A stretch of 48,303 bases of DNA from an uncultured Prevotellaceae bacterium (GTDB lineage: Bacteria; Bacteroidota; Bacteroidia; Bacteroidales; Bacteroidaceae). The stretch covers positions 1-48,303 of the forward strand of contig ONQT01000023.1 of NCBI GenBank assembly GCA_900320045.1, in the 5' to 3' direction. The position numbers and the translations under genes are program-made. Positions 24,559-33,146 of the stretch are shown piece after piece (within the stretch, counting starts at the first letter, position 1; each line of letters starts with the position of its first letter). Under the pieces are notes generated by a model, which ran no database searches, was not told the origin of the DNA, and was given only the letters and a program-made list of their open reading frames with translations.

Positions 24559-27216
24559 TTAAATCACTTCTATCTGCTTTGTTTCCAGCCAGCCTTGTTT
24601 ACCATCGGCGACACGGATTTCCTTCCAGTCGCGCATGCTGTTGTCGGTGATGGTAACCTTCGTGCCCTCATGCAGAATGAACAGGTCGGTACCATTCTTG
24701 GCTGGCGTACTCTTGACATTAACGGCCGAGCGAATGATAACGGCTCCCGAACGATGCACGAGATGGCCTTTCTGCTGCCAGGCAAAGAGGTTACTGACGG
24801 CAAACAGCACGACAAAGATGAAGGCTCCGAAGAATCCGATCTTGCGTAGAACCACTTGGCCTGCAAAGAGGTAGAGCAATGCCAGCACAATGGCTGCCAC
24901 GAGCGAGAACACCGCCGTCCACGCCCAACCGTCGACACTGGTGAAGTTAACCAGCGCACGATACCATGTAACAAAGAACATCTCGGACTCTGGCACCACC
25001 TTGTCGATGGTCTTCGAGCGAGCCATCTGCAGGTTGAACTTGATGTCGCGGTCGCCGGGTGACAACAGGGCAGCACGCTCGTAGTTGATGATGGCTTGCG
25101 GAATGTCGTCCATGCGGTAGTAGCTGTTACCCAGATTATAGTACAGCTCGGCACTCACACCCTGCTTAAGCAGTTCCTCGTATATACGGGCAGCCTGCTG
25201 ATAGTGCTCATGGACATAAGCGCTGTCGGCCTCAGCCTTCGTGGCAGCAGCAGAGGAGAGCGGTAAGAGGTGGGCAGCGAGCGTAATGACTGCAAGCAAT
25301 ACAAATCGGGCTGCGCCACTATCCATCTTGTTTCTCGAATCTTGTTTCTTGCCTTTCTTCATCGTCGTAGCAATGCTGGTAATAGCTGTTATAGCCATAT
25401 CGTAAACCTTATTCATATTGCCTGTGGCGTCGCCCGGTGCATAGCGTGCAAACTCGCACTCGTCCAGCGCTCCGATGAACTGGCTGATGGTATCGGCTGC
25501 GACATTGTGGTCGGTAAGCTGCTGGCTGATATTCTCGCGCGACAGCTGTTCGACGGGCATGCTGAGCTTGTCGCCCACATAACCCCACAGAGCGCGCAGC
25601 ACCTCGTCGTAGAAGTCGTTGGCACGACCTGACTTCATCAGCGCAGCAGCCTTCTTCAGTCGTTTCGTAGCCACCTTGTTAGCCTTGCCGGCACGCTGTT
25701 TCATGATGTCGGCGTTCTCAATAGCACGGCGACGGAAGATGACAAACAGCGAGATAAAGGCCAGCAACAGCACGCCCAGTGTCAGCCAGTAGGACGTAGA
25801 ACCGAAGAAGAACTCGCCCTGCAGACGCTGGCGGGTAGCACCGGTCTTGATGTGACGGATATCGTTGCCCAACTGACGCACGTCTTCCTGACCACCGAAT
25901 GAGGAAACGGTATTGGTGCCGTCGCCCTTAGCCACCTGAAGCTTGAAGCCCTCGGTGTGGAGGGTCTTGTAAGCACCGCTATGGGTATCGAAGTAAACGT
26001 ACTCGATGGGCGGGACCTCAAAAGTTCCCTGATGACGCGGCACGGCCAGGAAGTCGTAGCTGATGCTGCCCTCCAAGCCATTGACGGTCAACTTGGTATT
26101 GTCGGTCACCTTGGCGTCGTAGACGTCGAAGTCCTTGGGGAACTTGACGATGGGTTGCTTGAGCAGTTTCATGTTGCCAACACCGCTGACAACAACGTGC
26201 AACTTGACGGGATCGTTAGCCTTGACCTCAGTCTGTTCCATCTGTGCCGTGATGCTGAATGAGCCTACGCCACCCGAGAAATTAGCAGGGCGCTGGGGCA
26301 GCGGGTCAACCTGAATGGTTGTGCCCGGAGCCTTGATCTGCTTCTTCACCTCAATGTAGCCGCTGCCACCGTTAAAGAACGCCTCGAAAGGATCGATGTT
26401 GCGGTTCTGCTGAACAACAATGCCGTCGTAGGTAATGGAAGGTATCTCGAGCTTGCCCGTCATCTGCGGGAACATAACATACTGCTGCCACGTCACGGTG
26501 CGGTACTGTCGACCGTTGTAGTTCTCTATCTTGAAGCTCTTCTCCTGTGGCAGAGGAACCTCACGGGTGTAGAAGCTCTTCAGGTCGGGCATCTTGCCGC
26601 TGAGCTGCGTCAGTCCGACCAGGGTGTAAACCTTATATGTTAATAAAATAGGTTCCTGCTCGCGCACGTGAGACTTAGAAGCGGTAACCTTGATGAAGAG
26701 GTCGTTTCCGCTGATGGCACTACCTGCCGGACGCACCTCCTGCCCGGGCTGCTGACGCTGTTGTGCCCCACCCTGACGACCACCAGTCTGTGCCTGACCA
26801 CTGACCTTGATGTGCAATTCGTTGGAGCGGATGGTCTTGCCGCCCACAGAAGCCTGTGCAGGGGGAATGGTGAAGGTGCCGTTCTTGGTAGCAGACAGGA
26901 TATAAGTATAGGTCACAGACGACGAGCTGCTGACGTGGCCATTGGCCATCTGGAAACTCGACTGCGTAGACGTGCTGGGGCCCATCAGCACCTCCAGTTC
27001 TTCGGGGATGTTGCCTGCACGGAAGTTCTTTACATCGTCCGTATTGACCGTATAGCTCAGCCGGAACTGCTCGCCTACGGCCACCTGCTGCGGAGCACGG
27101 CCTGTAATCTGTTGGGCCAAAGCTGCGAGCACAGTGCATTGCAACATGAACAGCACGAAGAGTGCTCGCACGGAACACATCGTCAAACCTTTATTATAGC
27201 GTAAAACTCTTATCAT
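24559..27216 (-). CDS. batD: BatD-BatE fusion protein
   Basis: The 885-residue protein has two parts. Residues 1-about 620 form a BatD-like membrane protein: signal peptide ending near AALAQQ, beta-rich periplasmic repeats (GEQFRLSYTV, NDLFIKVTASK, TGKLEIPSITYDG) and a membrane segment near 475-495. From residue about 631 a second signal-like hydrophobic stretch (FVLLAVITLAAHLL) leads into TPR units (YEELLKQGVSAELYYNLGNSY), two membrane segments and an SH3-like C-terminal domain (VNVKSTPAKNG, WKEIRVADGKQGWLE), which is BatE. An internal ATG at 25326 could give BatE alone. An alternative start is ATG 27180. The gene begins 4 bases after the batB-batC stop. Confidence 0.87.
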   Translation of the reverse strand: MIRVLRYNKGLTMCSVRALFVLFMLQCTVLAALAQQITGRAPQQVAVGEQFRLSYTVNTDDVKNFRAGNIPEELEVLMGPSTSTQSSFQMANGHVSSSSSVTYTYILSATKNGTFTIPPAQASVGGKTIRSNELHIKVSGQAQTGGRQGGAQQRQQPGQEVRPAGSAISGNDLFIKVTASKSHVREQEPILLTYKVYTLVGLTQLSGKMPDLKSFYTREVPLPQEKSFKIENYNGRQYRTVTWQQYVMFPQMTGKLEIPSITYDGIVVQQNRNIDPFEAFFNGGSGYIEVKKQIKAPGTTIQVDPLPQRPANFSGGVGSFSITAQMEQTEVKANDPVKLHVVVSGVGNMKLLKQPIVKFPKDFDVYDAKVTDNTKLTVNGLEGSISYDFLAVPRHQGTFEVPPIEYVYFDTHSGAYKTLHTEGFKLQVAKGDGTNTVSSFGGQEDVRQLGNDIRHIKTGATRQRLQGEFFFGSTSYWLTLGVLLLAFISLFVIFRRRAIENADIMKQRAGKANKVATKRLKKAAALMKSGRANDFYDEVLRALWGYVGDKLSMPVEQLSRENISQQLTDHNVAADTISQFIGALDECEFARYAPGDATGNMNKVYDMAITAITSIATTMKKGKKQDSRNKMDSGAARFVLLAVITLAAHLLPLSSAAATKAEADSAYVHEHYQQAARIYEELLKQGVSAELYYNLGNSYYRMDDIPQAIINYERAALLSPGDRDIKFNLQMARSKTIDKVVPESEMFFVTWYRALVNFTSVDGWAWTAVFSLVAAIVLALLYLFAGQVVLRKIGFFGAFIFVVLFAVSNLFAWQQKGHLVHRSGAVIIRSAVNVKSTPAKNGTDLFILHEGTKVTITDNSMRDWKEIRVADGKQGWLETKQIEVI

Positions 27217-27220
27217 GATT

Positions 27221-28924
27221 CTACCAATTTTTCTCCAAACTGCGACGCTTGGGTTGCTGCATCTTCTTCATGCGCTCCTGCGTCTGTTTTTCTTCTTGTA
27301 TGGCAGCGTTGAGCATCTGCTCGGCATTCTCACGACTCATCTGCGGCTGCTGTGGCTGTTGTTGCTGTTGCTGCTGCTGTTCGTCTTTCTTCTGGTCTTG
27401 CTTCTGCTCGTCCTGTTTCTGCTGCTGGTCTTTCTTGTCCTGATCCTGCTTTTGCTGGTTCTGCTTGTCCTGCTGGTTCTGTTGCTGCTGATTCTTCTGC
27501 TGACGTTTGCACACAGCCAGATTGTAACGCGTCTCGTCATCGGCAGGATTCAGTCGGAGTGCTTCCTTATAAGCCTCAATGGCCTCACCGTACATCTTCT
27601 TGTTCTGACAGATGACTCCCATATTATGATAGGCCTGAGCCTTACGTAATGGAGCGGTCTCCAACTTGGCAGCATTCTCGAACTGGCTGACGGCCGACGA
27701 ATCCTTACGTTGAGCCAGCAAGGCATTGCCCAGATTGTAGTTGGCCTGGGCATTGCGCGGATTCTTCTCTACCGCCTTGCGGTATTGAATCTCGGCATCG
27801 GCATAGTTGCCTTGACGGAAGAGCTTATTGCCCTGACGCACCAGTTGACGGTCGGTTTGGGCTTGCATGCCAACTGCAGCCAACAACAAGACAATCACAG
27901 CAGCCTTGCGCTTGAACAACGAAATACGTCGAAGCAAGGGATTCTTAATCTCCAGCAGGCAGGCCTCGATGATGAGTAGCAACAATACGAGGATGCCCAC
28001 GGCCTGGAACTGTTCATCAAAATCGCTGTAGATGGTGCTGGCAATCTCCTTCTTCGAGAGCTTGTCGAGCTCAGTGTCCAGCTGTTCCTGGGCACGGCTA
28101 TTGTTTTCGACATGGATATAGGCACCGCCACCGGCCTGTGCCACCTGACGACACATCTCCTCGTTCAGACCCGTCATCACCGTCTGTCCTGTGTTATCCT
28201 TCAGGTAGTCGCCATTGCCCACAGGAATAGGAGCTCCATTAGGAGAACCAACGCCCAGGACATAAACACGCATACCCATATTTTGTGCTTCTTTGGCAGC
28301 CTCCAGCGCCCCACCCTCATGATCTTCGCCGTCGGTAATGACAATAATGGCCTTACCGACGCCTTCCTGCTGGGTGAAGCTATGCGATGCCATACTGATA
28401 GCGGCAGCAATATCAGTACCCTGCGTGGCCATCATGGATGGGTCGATAGTCGACAGGAACATCTTGGCAGACACATAGTCGCTGGTGATAGGCAACTGTA
28501 TGAAGGCATCACCGGCAAAGACAATGAGTCCGATTTTGTCATTGGTAAAGTTGTCTACCAGGTTCTCGACCATCATCTTTGCACGGTCCAAGCGGCTGGG
28601 AGCAACATCCTCGGCCAGCATGGAGTTGGAGATGTCCATGCAGATAATGGTTTCTATGCCAGTGCGCTTCTCGTGGCTAATCTTGGTACCAAACTGCGGA
28701 CGGGCCACCATCACGATAAGCAAGGCCAATGCCGTAAGCAACAGACAGAACTTAACCAACGGACGGAAACGCGACACATCGGGCATGAGCTGGCGCACCA
28801 ACTCCGGGTCGCCGAACTTACGCAACCGCTTCTTCTGCTGATAAACCATCAGAAAGCGGATGGCCGCCAATACGGGTATCAGCAGTAAAAGGTACAGATA
28901 TATAGGGTCTTCGAATCGAAACAT
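27221..28924 (-). CDS. batB: BatB-BatC fusion protein (VWA domain plus TPR)
   Basis: The 567-residue protein begins with two membrane segments (8-27, 55-74) and a VWA domain whose metal-ion site shows Asp97-x-Ser-x-Ser (DISNS), Thr near 170 and Asp198 in ITDGED. A third membrane segment follows near 307-322. A second signal-like stretch (RKAAVIVLLLAAVGMQAQ, 339-356) marks the fusion point to a TPR domain (about 357-472), which is BatC. The C-terminus has a low-complexity Gln/Lys/Asp tract (475-528) and a charged helix. BatA/BatB-type VWA proteins are linked to aerotolerance in Bacteroides and probably act with MoxR. The function at molecular level is uncertain. Confidence 0.9.
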   Translation of the reverse strand: MFRFEDPIYLYLLLLIPVLAAIRFLMVYQQKKRLRKFGDPELVRQLMPDVSRFRPLVKFCLLLTALALLIVMVARPQFGTKISHEKRTGIETIICMDISNSMLAEDVAPSRLDRAKMMVENLVDNFTNDKIGLIVFAGDAFIQLPITSDYVSAKMFLSTIDPSMMATQGTDIAAAISMASHSFTQQEGVGKAIIVITDGEDHEGGALEAAKEAQNMGMRVYVLGVGSPNGAPIPVGNGDYLKDNTGQTVMTGLNEEMCRQVAQAGGGAYIHVENNSRAQEQLDTELDKLSKKEIASTIYSDFDEQFQAVGILVLLLLIIEACLLEIKNPLLRRISLFKRKAAVIVLLLAAVGMQAQTDRQLVRQGNKLFRQGNYADAEIQYRKAVEKNPRNAQANYNLGNALLAQRKDSSAVSQFENAAKLETAPLRKAQAYHNMGVICQNKKMYGEAIEAYKEALRLNPADDETRYNLAVCKRQQKNQQQQNQQDKQNQQKQDQDKKDQQQKQDEQKQDQKKDEQQQQQQQQPQQPQMSRENAEQMLNAAIQEEKQTQERMKKMQQPKRRSLEKNW

Positions 28925-28966
28925 CGAGGTAATTTACTATTTAACTATTTACAATTTACTATTTCT
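28925..28966. repeat. Stuttered ATTTACTATTT-type spacer
   Basis: The spacer between batA and batB consists mainly of imperfect ATTTACTATTTA/ACAATTTAC repeats. It is another of the low-complexity operon spacers in this window. No hairpin is seen. Confidence 0.6.
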
Positions 28967-29965
28967 TTAAGGGAGCTTGCGGAAGATGGTTATTCTAAAC
29001 AACATCTCCAACAGCAGCAGTATCAGGGCGGCGAGAGCATAGGGTTGGTAGGCCTCGTAGCGTTTGCTAAACTGTTTGACGTTCATCTTCGACTTCTCCA
29101 GTTTATCAATCTCTTCGTATATCTTACGGAGCTCGCGGTTGTTGGTGGCGCGATAGAACTCGCCGTCGGTTGCTGCGGCAATGTCGCTCAGCATCTTCGT
29201 GTCAATCTCGACGGGAACGTTGACATACTGTACACCACCGGCGACTGGCATCGGGTACGGAGCCAATTTATTGGTACCGACACCAATGGTATAGACTCGG
29301 ATGCCGAAGGTCTTGGCAATCTCAGCAGCCGTCATAGGCGACAAGTCTCCTCGGTTGTTACTACCGTCAGTCAGCAGGATGATGACCTTGCTCTTGGCCT
29401 TCGAATCTTTCAGACGACTCACGGCATTGGCCAATCCCATGCCAATCGCTGTACCATCTTCGATAAGGCCACGCTGGGCAATGTCGGTACGGACGTTCTG
29501 AAGCAGATTGAGAAGCGAGGCATGGTCGGTAGTCATCGGGCATTGGGTAAAGGCCTCACCTGCAAAGATGGTCAGACCGATGTTGTCGTCGGGACGACCC
29601 GTGACAAACTCCGCAGCAACCTGTTTGGCTGCTTCCATGCGGTTGGGCTTCAGGTCTTCTGCCAGCATTGACGTCGATACGTCCATCGCCAGCATGATGT
29701 CGATACCCTCAACGGTTCTGTTTTTCCACGAGTTTTGTGTCTGCGGACGAGCCAGTGCCAACACCAGCAGCACAAAGACTGCCACCCGCAACCATAGCTG
29801 CAGCGGCATCAGCGCCACTTTCCACGAACGGGTCACCAGTCGGTATACCGACGTGTCGCTCATGCGCATCGTTGGCTCCGTCTTTCTTCTGTACAGCAGA
29901 TACCATACCAAATAAGGTATCAGCAGGAGCAACAACAGCAGATATTCTTTATTGGCAAATTCCAT
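28967..29965 (-). CDS. batA: BatA, VWA-domain membrane protein
   Basis: The 332-residue protein has membrane segments at about 8-25, 57-75 and 310-328, and a cytoplasmic-or-periplasmic VWA domain (88-300) with an intact metal site (DVSTS at 95-99; LLTDGSNN near 190). It is closely similar in layout to BatB next door. MoxR ATPases of the preceding genes typically act on such VWA proteins. In Bacteroides fragilis bat genes are linked to aerotolerance. The exact role here is inferred from the operon order moxR, DUF58, membrane protein, batA, batB-C, batD-E. Confidence 0.92.
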   Translation of the reverse strand: MEFANKEYLLLLLLLIPYLVWYLLYRRKTEPTMRMSDTSVYRLVTRSWKVALMPLQLWLRVAVFVLLVLALARPQTQNSWKNRTVEGIDIMLAMDVSTSMLAEDLKPNRMEAAKQVAAEFVTGRPDDNIGLTIFAGEAFTQCPMTTDHASLLNLLQNVRTDIAQRGLIEDGTAIGMGLANAVSRLKDSKAKSKVIILLTDGSNNRGDLSPMTAAEIAKTFGIRVYTIGVGTNKLAPYPMPVAGGVQYVNVPVEIDTKMLSDIAAATDGEFYRATNNRELRKIYEEIDKLEKSKMNVKQFSKRYEAYQPYALAALILLLLEMLFRITIFRKLP

Positions 29966-29999
29966 TCTTTAATTCTTTGAACTTAATCTTCATGATTAC

Positions 30000-31034
30000 T
30001 TACACCAACAACTGCCATAGGCTGTAGAGCACGTAGCACAACAGCAGACAGACGGCGATGTTGACAACCCAGATGACAGTCTTCAACACACGACGCGACT
30101 GTTGCGTCTTCTGTTCCTGCTCGGAGAGTTGCGGTTTGACGACCTCCTCGGTAGGCTGGTTCTCGAGCTTCGTCTGATTGATGAAGTCGATGGCATTGAC
30201 CAGATTGGCGTCGTTCTCGTTGATCATCGTCGAGTATTTGGCAAACTTCACCAGGTCGGCAGTAGTGAACAGTTGGCGCAACTCGTCCAGCGACTGCTGG
30301 TCGGTCTGCATCAGACGGTCGATGATTTCCGAACTGGTCATCTCCATAGCTGAGAATCCGTAGCGCTCCTCGATGTAACGACGCAGCGTGTCAGTCAGCT
30401 TCGTATAGTATTCCTTCTGGTTCTCTGACGTCACCATCTTGTCAGCCTTAATCTGTTCGATTTCCTTCATAGCCTTCTGGTGAGGCAACAGGCGCTTCAC
30501 AATCTTGATATGGGTAATGATTGGCTTGTTGGCCTTCAGACGCTGGTAGAGATATACGACCAACAGGATAAGCACCAACATCAGTACGCTGAGCCAGAAC
30601 AATACGGACCACTCGCTCCACAGGAAGGGATTGTCCTGAACGCCCTTCGGGCCGAAGTACTCATCAAGCTTCGTGGTATCCACCTCAACCTCAATGACTT
30701 TCAGGGCCAGGTCGCTGCTCTTCATCTCCTTGCCATTGACCTTAGCTGTAAACGGTGGAAGATGATAGAGATTGCCGTCGAACGACGTCAGTGTCAGCAC
30801 CATGGTGTTGCCTGTCCGCCGACTGTTAACAATCTCAACGCCCGGTGTCAGTTGCTGACGGGGCTGGAATGCCGGCATCTCCACCGTAGCACCTTCAGGA
30901 GCCTGAACTGTGACAGTCACCTGTGCCTGTTCACCTATCATCATCTCGATAGGTTCTATCTTTGCCGTTACCTGTGCGAGTGCAGTAAGCGGCAAGAGGC
31001 ATGAGGTGAATATGAGAAATAGTATCTTCTTCAT
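30000..31034 (-). CDS. Membrane protein of the bat operon, function unknown
   Basis: The 344-residue protein has a signal peptide (1-20), a beta-rich periplasmic part (21-138), a membrane segment (143-163), a cytoplasmic helical part (164-315; a DTLRRYIEERYGFSAMEMTS stretch) and a C-terminal membrane segment (318-340). The layout resembles the uncharacterised membrane proteins placed between the DUF58 and VWA genes in moxR/bat operons of Bacteroidetes (DUF4381-like). Its start codon overlaps the DUF58 stop by one base (TAATG), so translation is probably coupled. No catalytic motif is visible. Confidence 0.82.
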   Translation of the reverse strand: MKKILFLIFTSCLLPLTALAQVTAKIEPIEMMIGEQAQVTVTVQAPEGATVEMPAFQPRQQLTPGVEIVNSRRTGNTMVLTLTSFDGNLYHLPPFTAKVNGKEMKSSDLALKVIEVEVDTTKLDEYFGPKGVQDNPFLWSEWSVLFWLSVLMLVLILLVVYLYQRLKANKPIITHIKIVKRLLPHQKAMKEIEQIKADKMVTSENQKEYYTKLTDTLRRYIEERYGFSAMEMTSSEIIDRLMQTDQQSLDELRQLFTTADLVKFAKYSTMINENDANLVNAIDFINQTKLENQPTEEVVKPQLSEQEQKTQQSRRVLKTVIWVVNIAVCLLLCYVLYSLWQLLV

Positions 31035-31903
31035 TAGCTTCGTTGTTTAAATAGCAGGAGCAAAGCCTTGACGTAGTCCTCGTTGGTGGCAATGCTCACC
31101 AGGTCGACGTTGCTCTTGTTCATCGTCTCACGCAACTGCTGCTGACGCGACAGCCAATACTGGGTATGTGCCTGACGCAGACGGCGACTGTTGGTGTCGA
31201 TATACTGCTCGTACCCCGTCTCGGCATCCTTCACTCGGATTAAGCCAATAGCAGGCAATTCACGAGCCCGGATGTCATACACCTGCAACGCCACGACATC
31301 ATGCTTGCGGTTGGCAATCTGGAGGGGTTGCAGAAAGTCCTGACGGTCGTAGAAGTCGCTAAGCACAAAAGCTGTGCAGCGACGTTTCGAGACGCTGGTC
31401 AGGAACTCCAGGGCCTGCTTGATATCCGTACGGTGCGACTGCGGCTGGAAGTCCAACATTTCTCGAATGATATAGAGGATGTGCTTGCGGCCTTTCTTGG
31501 GAGGAATGTACTTTTCAATACGGTCGGAGAAAAAGACAACACCAATCTTATCGTTGTTCTGAATGGCCGAGAAGGCAATGGTAGCTGCAATCTCCGTCAC
31601 CATGTCACGCTTCATCTGTCGCTGGGTACCGAAATCGAGCGAACCGCTGACATCAATCATCAGCATGACAGTCAACTCACGCTCTTCCTCGAACACCTTC
31701 ACATAGGGACGATGGAAACGCGCCGTCACGTTCCAGTCGATGTCACGGACGTCGTCACCATACTGGTATTCGCGCACCTCGCTGAAGGCCATACCCCTAC
31801 CCTTGAAGGCCGAATGGTACTGACCGGCGAAGACGTTCGAACTCAAGCCACGCGCCTTGATTTCTATCTTCCGTACTTTCTTAATAATCTCAGAAGTCTC
31901 CAT
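31034..31903 (-). CDS. DUF58 (VWA-like) protein of the bat operon
   Basis: The 289-residue cytoplasmic protein has the DUF58 hallmark GDDVRDIDWNVTAR near 48-61 and a VWA-type strand with DVSGS near 84-88. DUF58 proteins are regular partners of MoxR AAA+ ATPases and may present substrate to them. Its stop overlaps the start of the next gene by one base, and moxR ends 38 bases upstream across a CTTACTTCTTATTTC-type repetitive spacer. The role is inferred from the conserved operon. Confidence 0.92.
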   Translation of the reverse strand: METSEIIKKVRKIEIKARGLSSNVFAGQYHSAFKGRGMAFSEVREYQYGDDVRDIDWNVTARFHRPYVKVFEEERELTVMLMIDVSGSLDFGTQRQMKRDMVTEIAATIAFSAIQNNDKIGVVFFSDRIEKYIPPKKGRKHILYIIREMLDFQPQSHRTDIKQALEFLTSVSKRRCTAFVLSDFYDRQDFLQPLQIANRKHDVVALQVYDIRARELPAIGLIRVKDAETGYEQYIDTNSRRLRQAHTQYWLSRQQQLRETMNKSNVDLVSIATNEDYVKALLLLFKQRS

Positions 31904-31941
31904 CTCACTTCTTACTTCTTATTTCTTACCTCTCACCTCTT
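31904..31941. repeat. Stuttered CTTACTTCTTATTTC-type spacer
   Basis: The moxR-DUF58 spacer is a run of imperfect CTTACTTCTTA/CTCACCTC repeats, 38 bases long. It belongs to the set of repetitive intergenic spacers noted across the window. Confidence 0.6.
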
Positions 31942-32937
31942 TTAGGGTACTTCGACCTTATTGATAATCTTGCTGACGATTTCTTCGCTGGTGACATTGC
32001 TGGCCTCGGCCTCGTAAGTCAGTCCGATGCGGTGGCGCAGCACATCGTGTGCAATAGCACGCACGTCCTCGGGCACTACATAACCGCGGCGCTTGATGAA
32101 AGCATAAGCACGGGCAGCCTTGGCGAGGTTGATAGAGGCACGGGGTGAACCACCGAAGCTAATCATGTCCTTCATATCCTTCAGGCCATAGCGGTCAGGA
32201 TAGCGGGTGGCAAAGACGATGTCGGCAATGTACTGCTCAATCTTCTCGTCGATATAAACCTCGCGAACCACCTCGCGGGCCTTGATGATGTCCTGCGCAG
32301 AGGTGACGGGAGTCACGGCAGGCAGCGCGCCGGCAATGTTCTCGCGGATAATCTTCTTCTCCTCCTCAATGGTAGGATAGCCGATGACGACCTTCAGCAT
32401 GAAACGGTCCATCTGTGCTTCAGGCAACGGATAGGTACCCTCCTGCTCAATGGGGTTCTGCGTAGCCATCACCAAGAAGGGATTGGGCAGTTGGAAGGTG
32501 TCGCTGCCGATAGTAACCTGCTTTTCCTGCATGGCTTCCAGCAATGCACTCTGCACCTTGGCGGGAGCACGGTTGATTTCATCTGCTAGCACGAAGTTGG
32601 CAAACACGGGACCTTGCTTCACCTGGAACTTCTCGTCCTTCTGAGAATAAATCATCGTACCAGTCACGTCGGCAGGCAACAGGTCGGGGGTAAACTGTAT
32701 GCGGCTATAGGTAGCATCAATAAGCTGAGCCAGTGTCTTGATAGCCAGCGTCTTGGCCAGACCAGGAACACCCTCCAGCAGGATATTGCCGTCACTGAGC
32801 AATCCGATGAGCAAAGAGTCCACCAGATGCTTCTGTCCTACGATTACACGATCCATACCAGCCACCAGATTGGTGACGAATCCACTTTGTTGTTCTATCC
32901 GCATGTTCAATTCGCGGATGTCAATAGCTTCTGCCAT
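31942..32937 (-). CDS. moxR: MoxR-family AAA+ ATPase
   Basis: The 331-residue protein shows Walker A GVPGLAKT (56-63), Walker B ending in Asp119-Glu120 (LADEINRAP), sensor-1 MATQNPIEQEGTYPLPEAQ and the C-terminal lid domain with GASPRA-like GGSPRASINLAKA. MoxR ATPases are chaperone-like and work with VWA-domain proteins, here DUF58, BatA and BatB downstream. It is the first gene of the operon, with a -7 promoter element about 62 bases upstream. The biological output, probably envelope stress or oxygen tolerance, is inferred. Confidence 0.95.
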   Translation of the reverse strand: MAEAIDIRELNMRIEQQSGFVTNLVAGMDRVIVGQKHLVDSLLIGLLSDGNILLEGVPGLAKTLAIKTLAQLIDATYSRIQFTPDLLPADVTGTMIYSQKDEKFQVKQGPVFANFVLADEINRAPAKVQSALLEAMQEKQVTIGSDTFQLPNPFLVMATQNPIEQEGTYPLPEAQMDRFMLKVVIGYPTIEEEKKIIRENIAGALPAVTPVTSAQDIIKAREVVREVYIDEKIEQYIADIVFATRYPDRYGLKDMKDMISFGGSPRASINLAKAARAYAFIKRRGYVVPEDVRAIAHDVLRHRIGLTYEAEASNVTSEEIVSKIINKVEVP

Positions 32938-32990
32938 AATATTACAATTTGACGATTTACAATTTACTGTTTCCCATAAGGGTTTCGTTT
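32938..32990. repeat. Stuttered ATTTACAATTTAC-type moxR leader
   Basis: The bases just upstream of moxR repeat an ACAATTTGACGATTTACAATTTAC pattern and so resemble the batA-batB spacer. They would lie in the moxR mRNA leader if transcription starts at the -7 element at 32999-33006. Confidence 0.45.
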
Positions 32991-32998
32991 ACAAGGTG

Positions 32999-33006
32999 CA
33001 AAAGTA
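32999..33006 (-). promoter_or_regulatory. Bacteroidetes -7 element for the moxR-bat operon
   Basis: The minus strand reads TACTTTTG, matching TAnnTTTG. The leader would be about 55 bases and would include the repetitive stretch at 32938-32965. A good -33 box is not seen. Confidence 0.5.
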
Positions 33007-33052
33007 AGCAATTCCCCTCTTATTACGTATACACACATACCTAAATAATATT

Positions 33053-33090
33053 AAAAAAGTTTCCTAAAACTTACATTTTAAGAAACTTTC
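33053..33090 (-). terminator. Terminator for the fabD-amylase-panB-MFS operon
   Basis: Arms at 33056-33069 and 33076-33089 form a 14-bp stem with one mismatch around a 6-base loop. On the minus strand it is followed by a run of Ts, so it probably ends the operon whose last gene stops at 33147. Confidence 0.78.
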
Positions 33091-33146
33091 AATTATCTCT
33101 TCGAAAAAAGACCCTTCTATTTTTGCTCTTCAGACTCCCGAACGCG

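Noticed and set aside
27215-27649. A Leu-rich plus-strand frame looking like a membrane protein
   Set aside because: It is the reverse complement of the Gln/Lys-rich tract of BatB-BatC; the Leu runs come from CAG/CTG codons.
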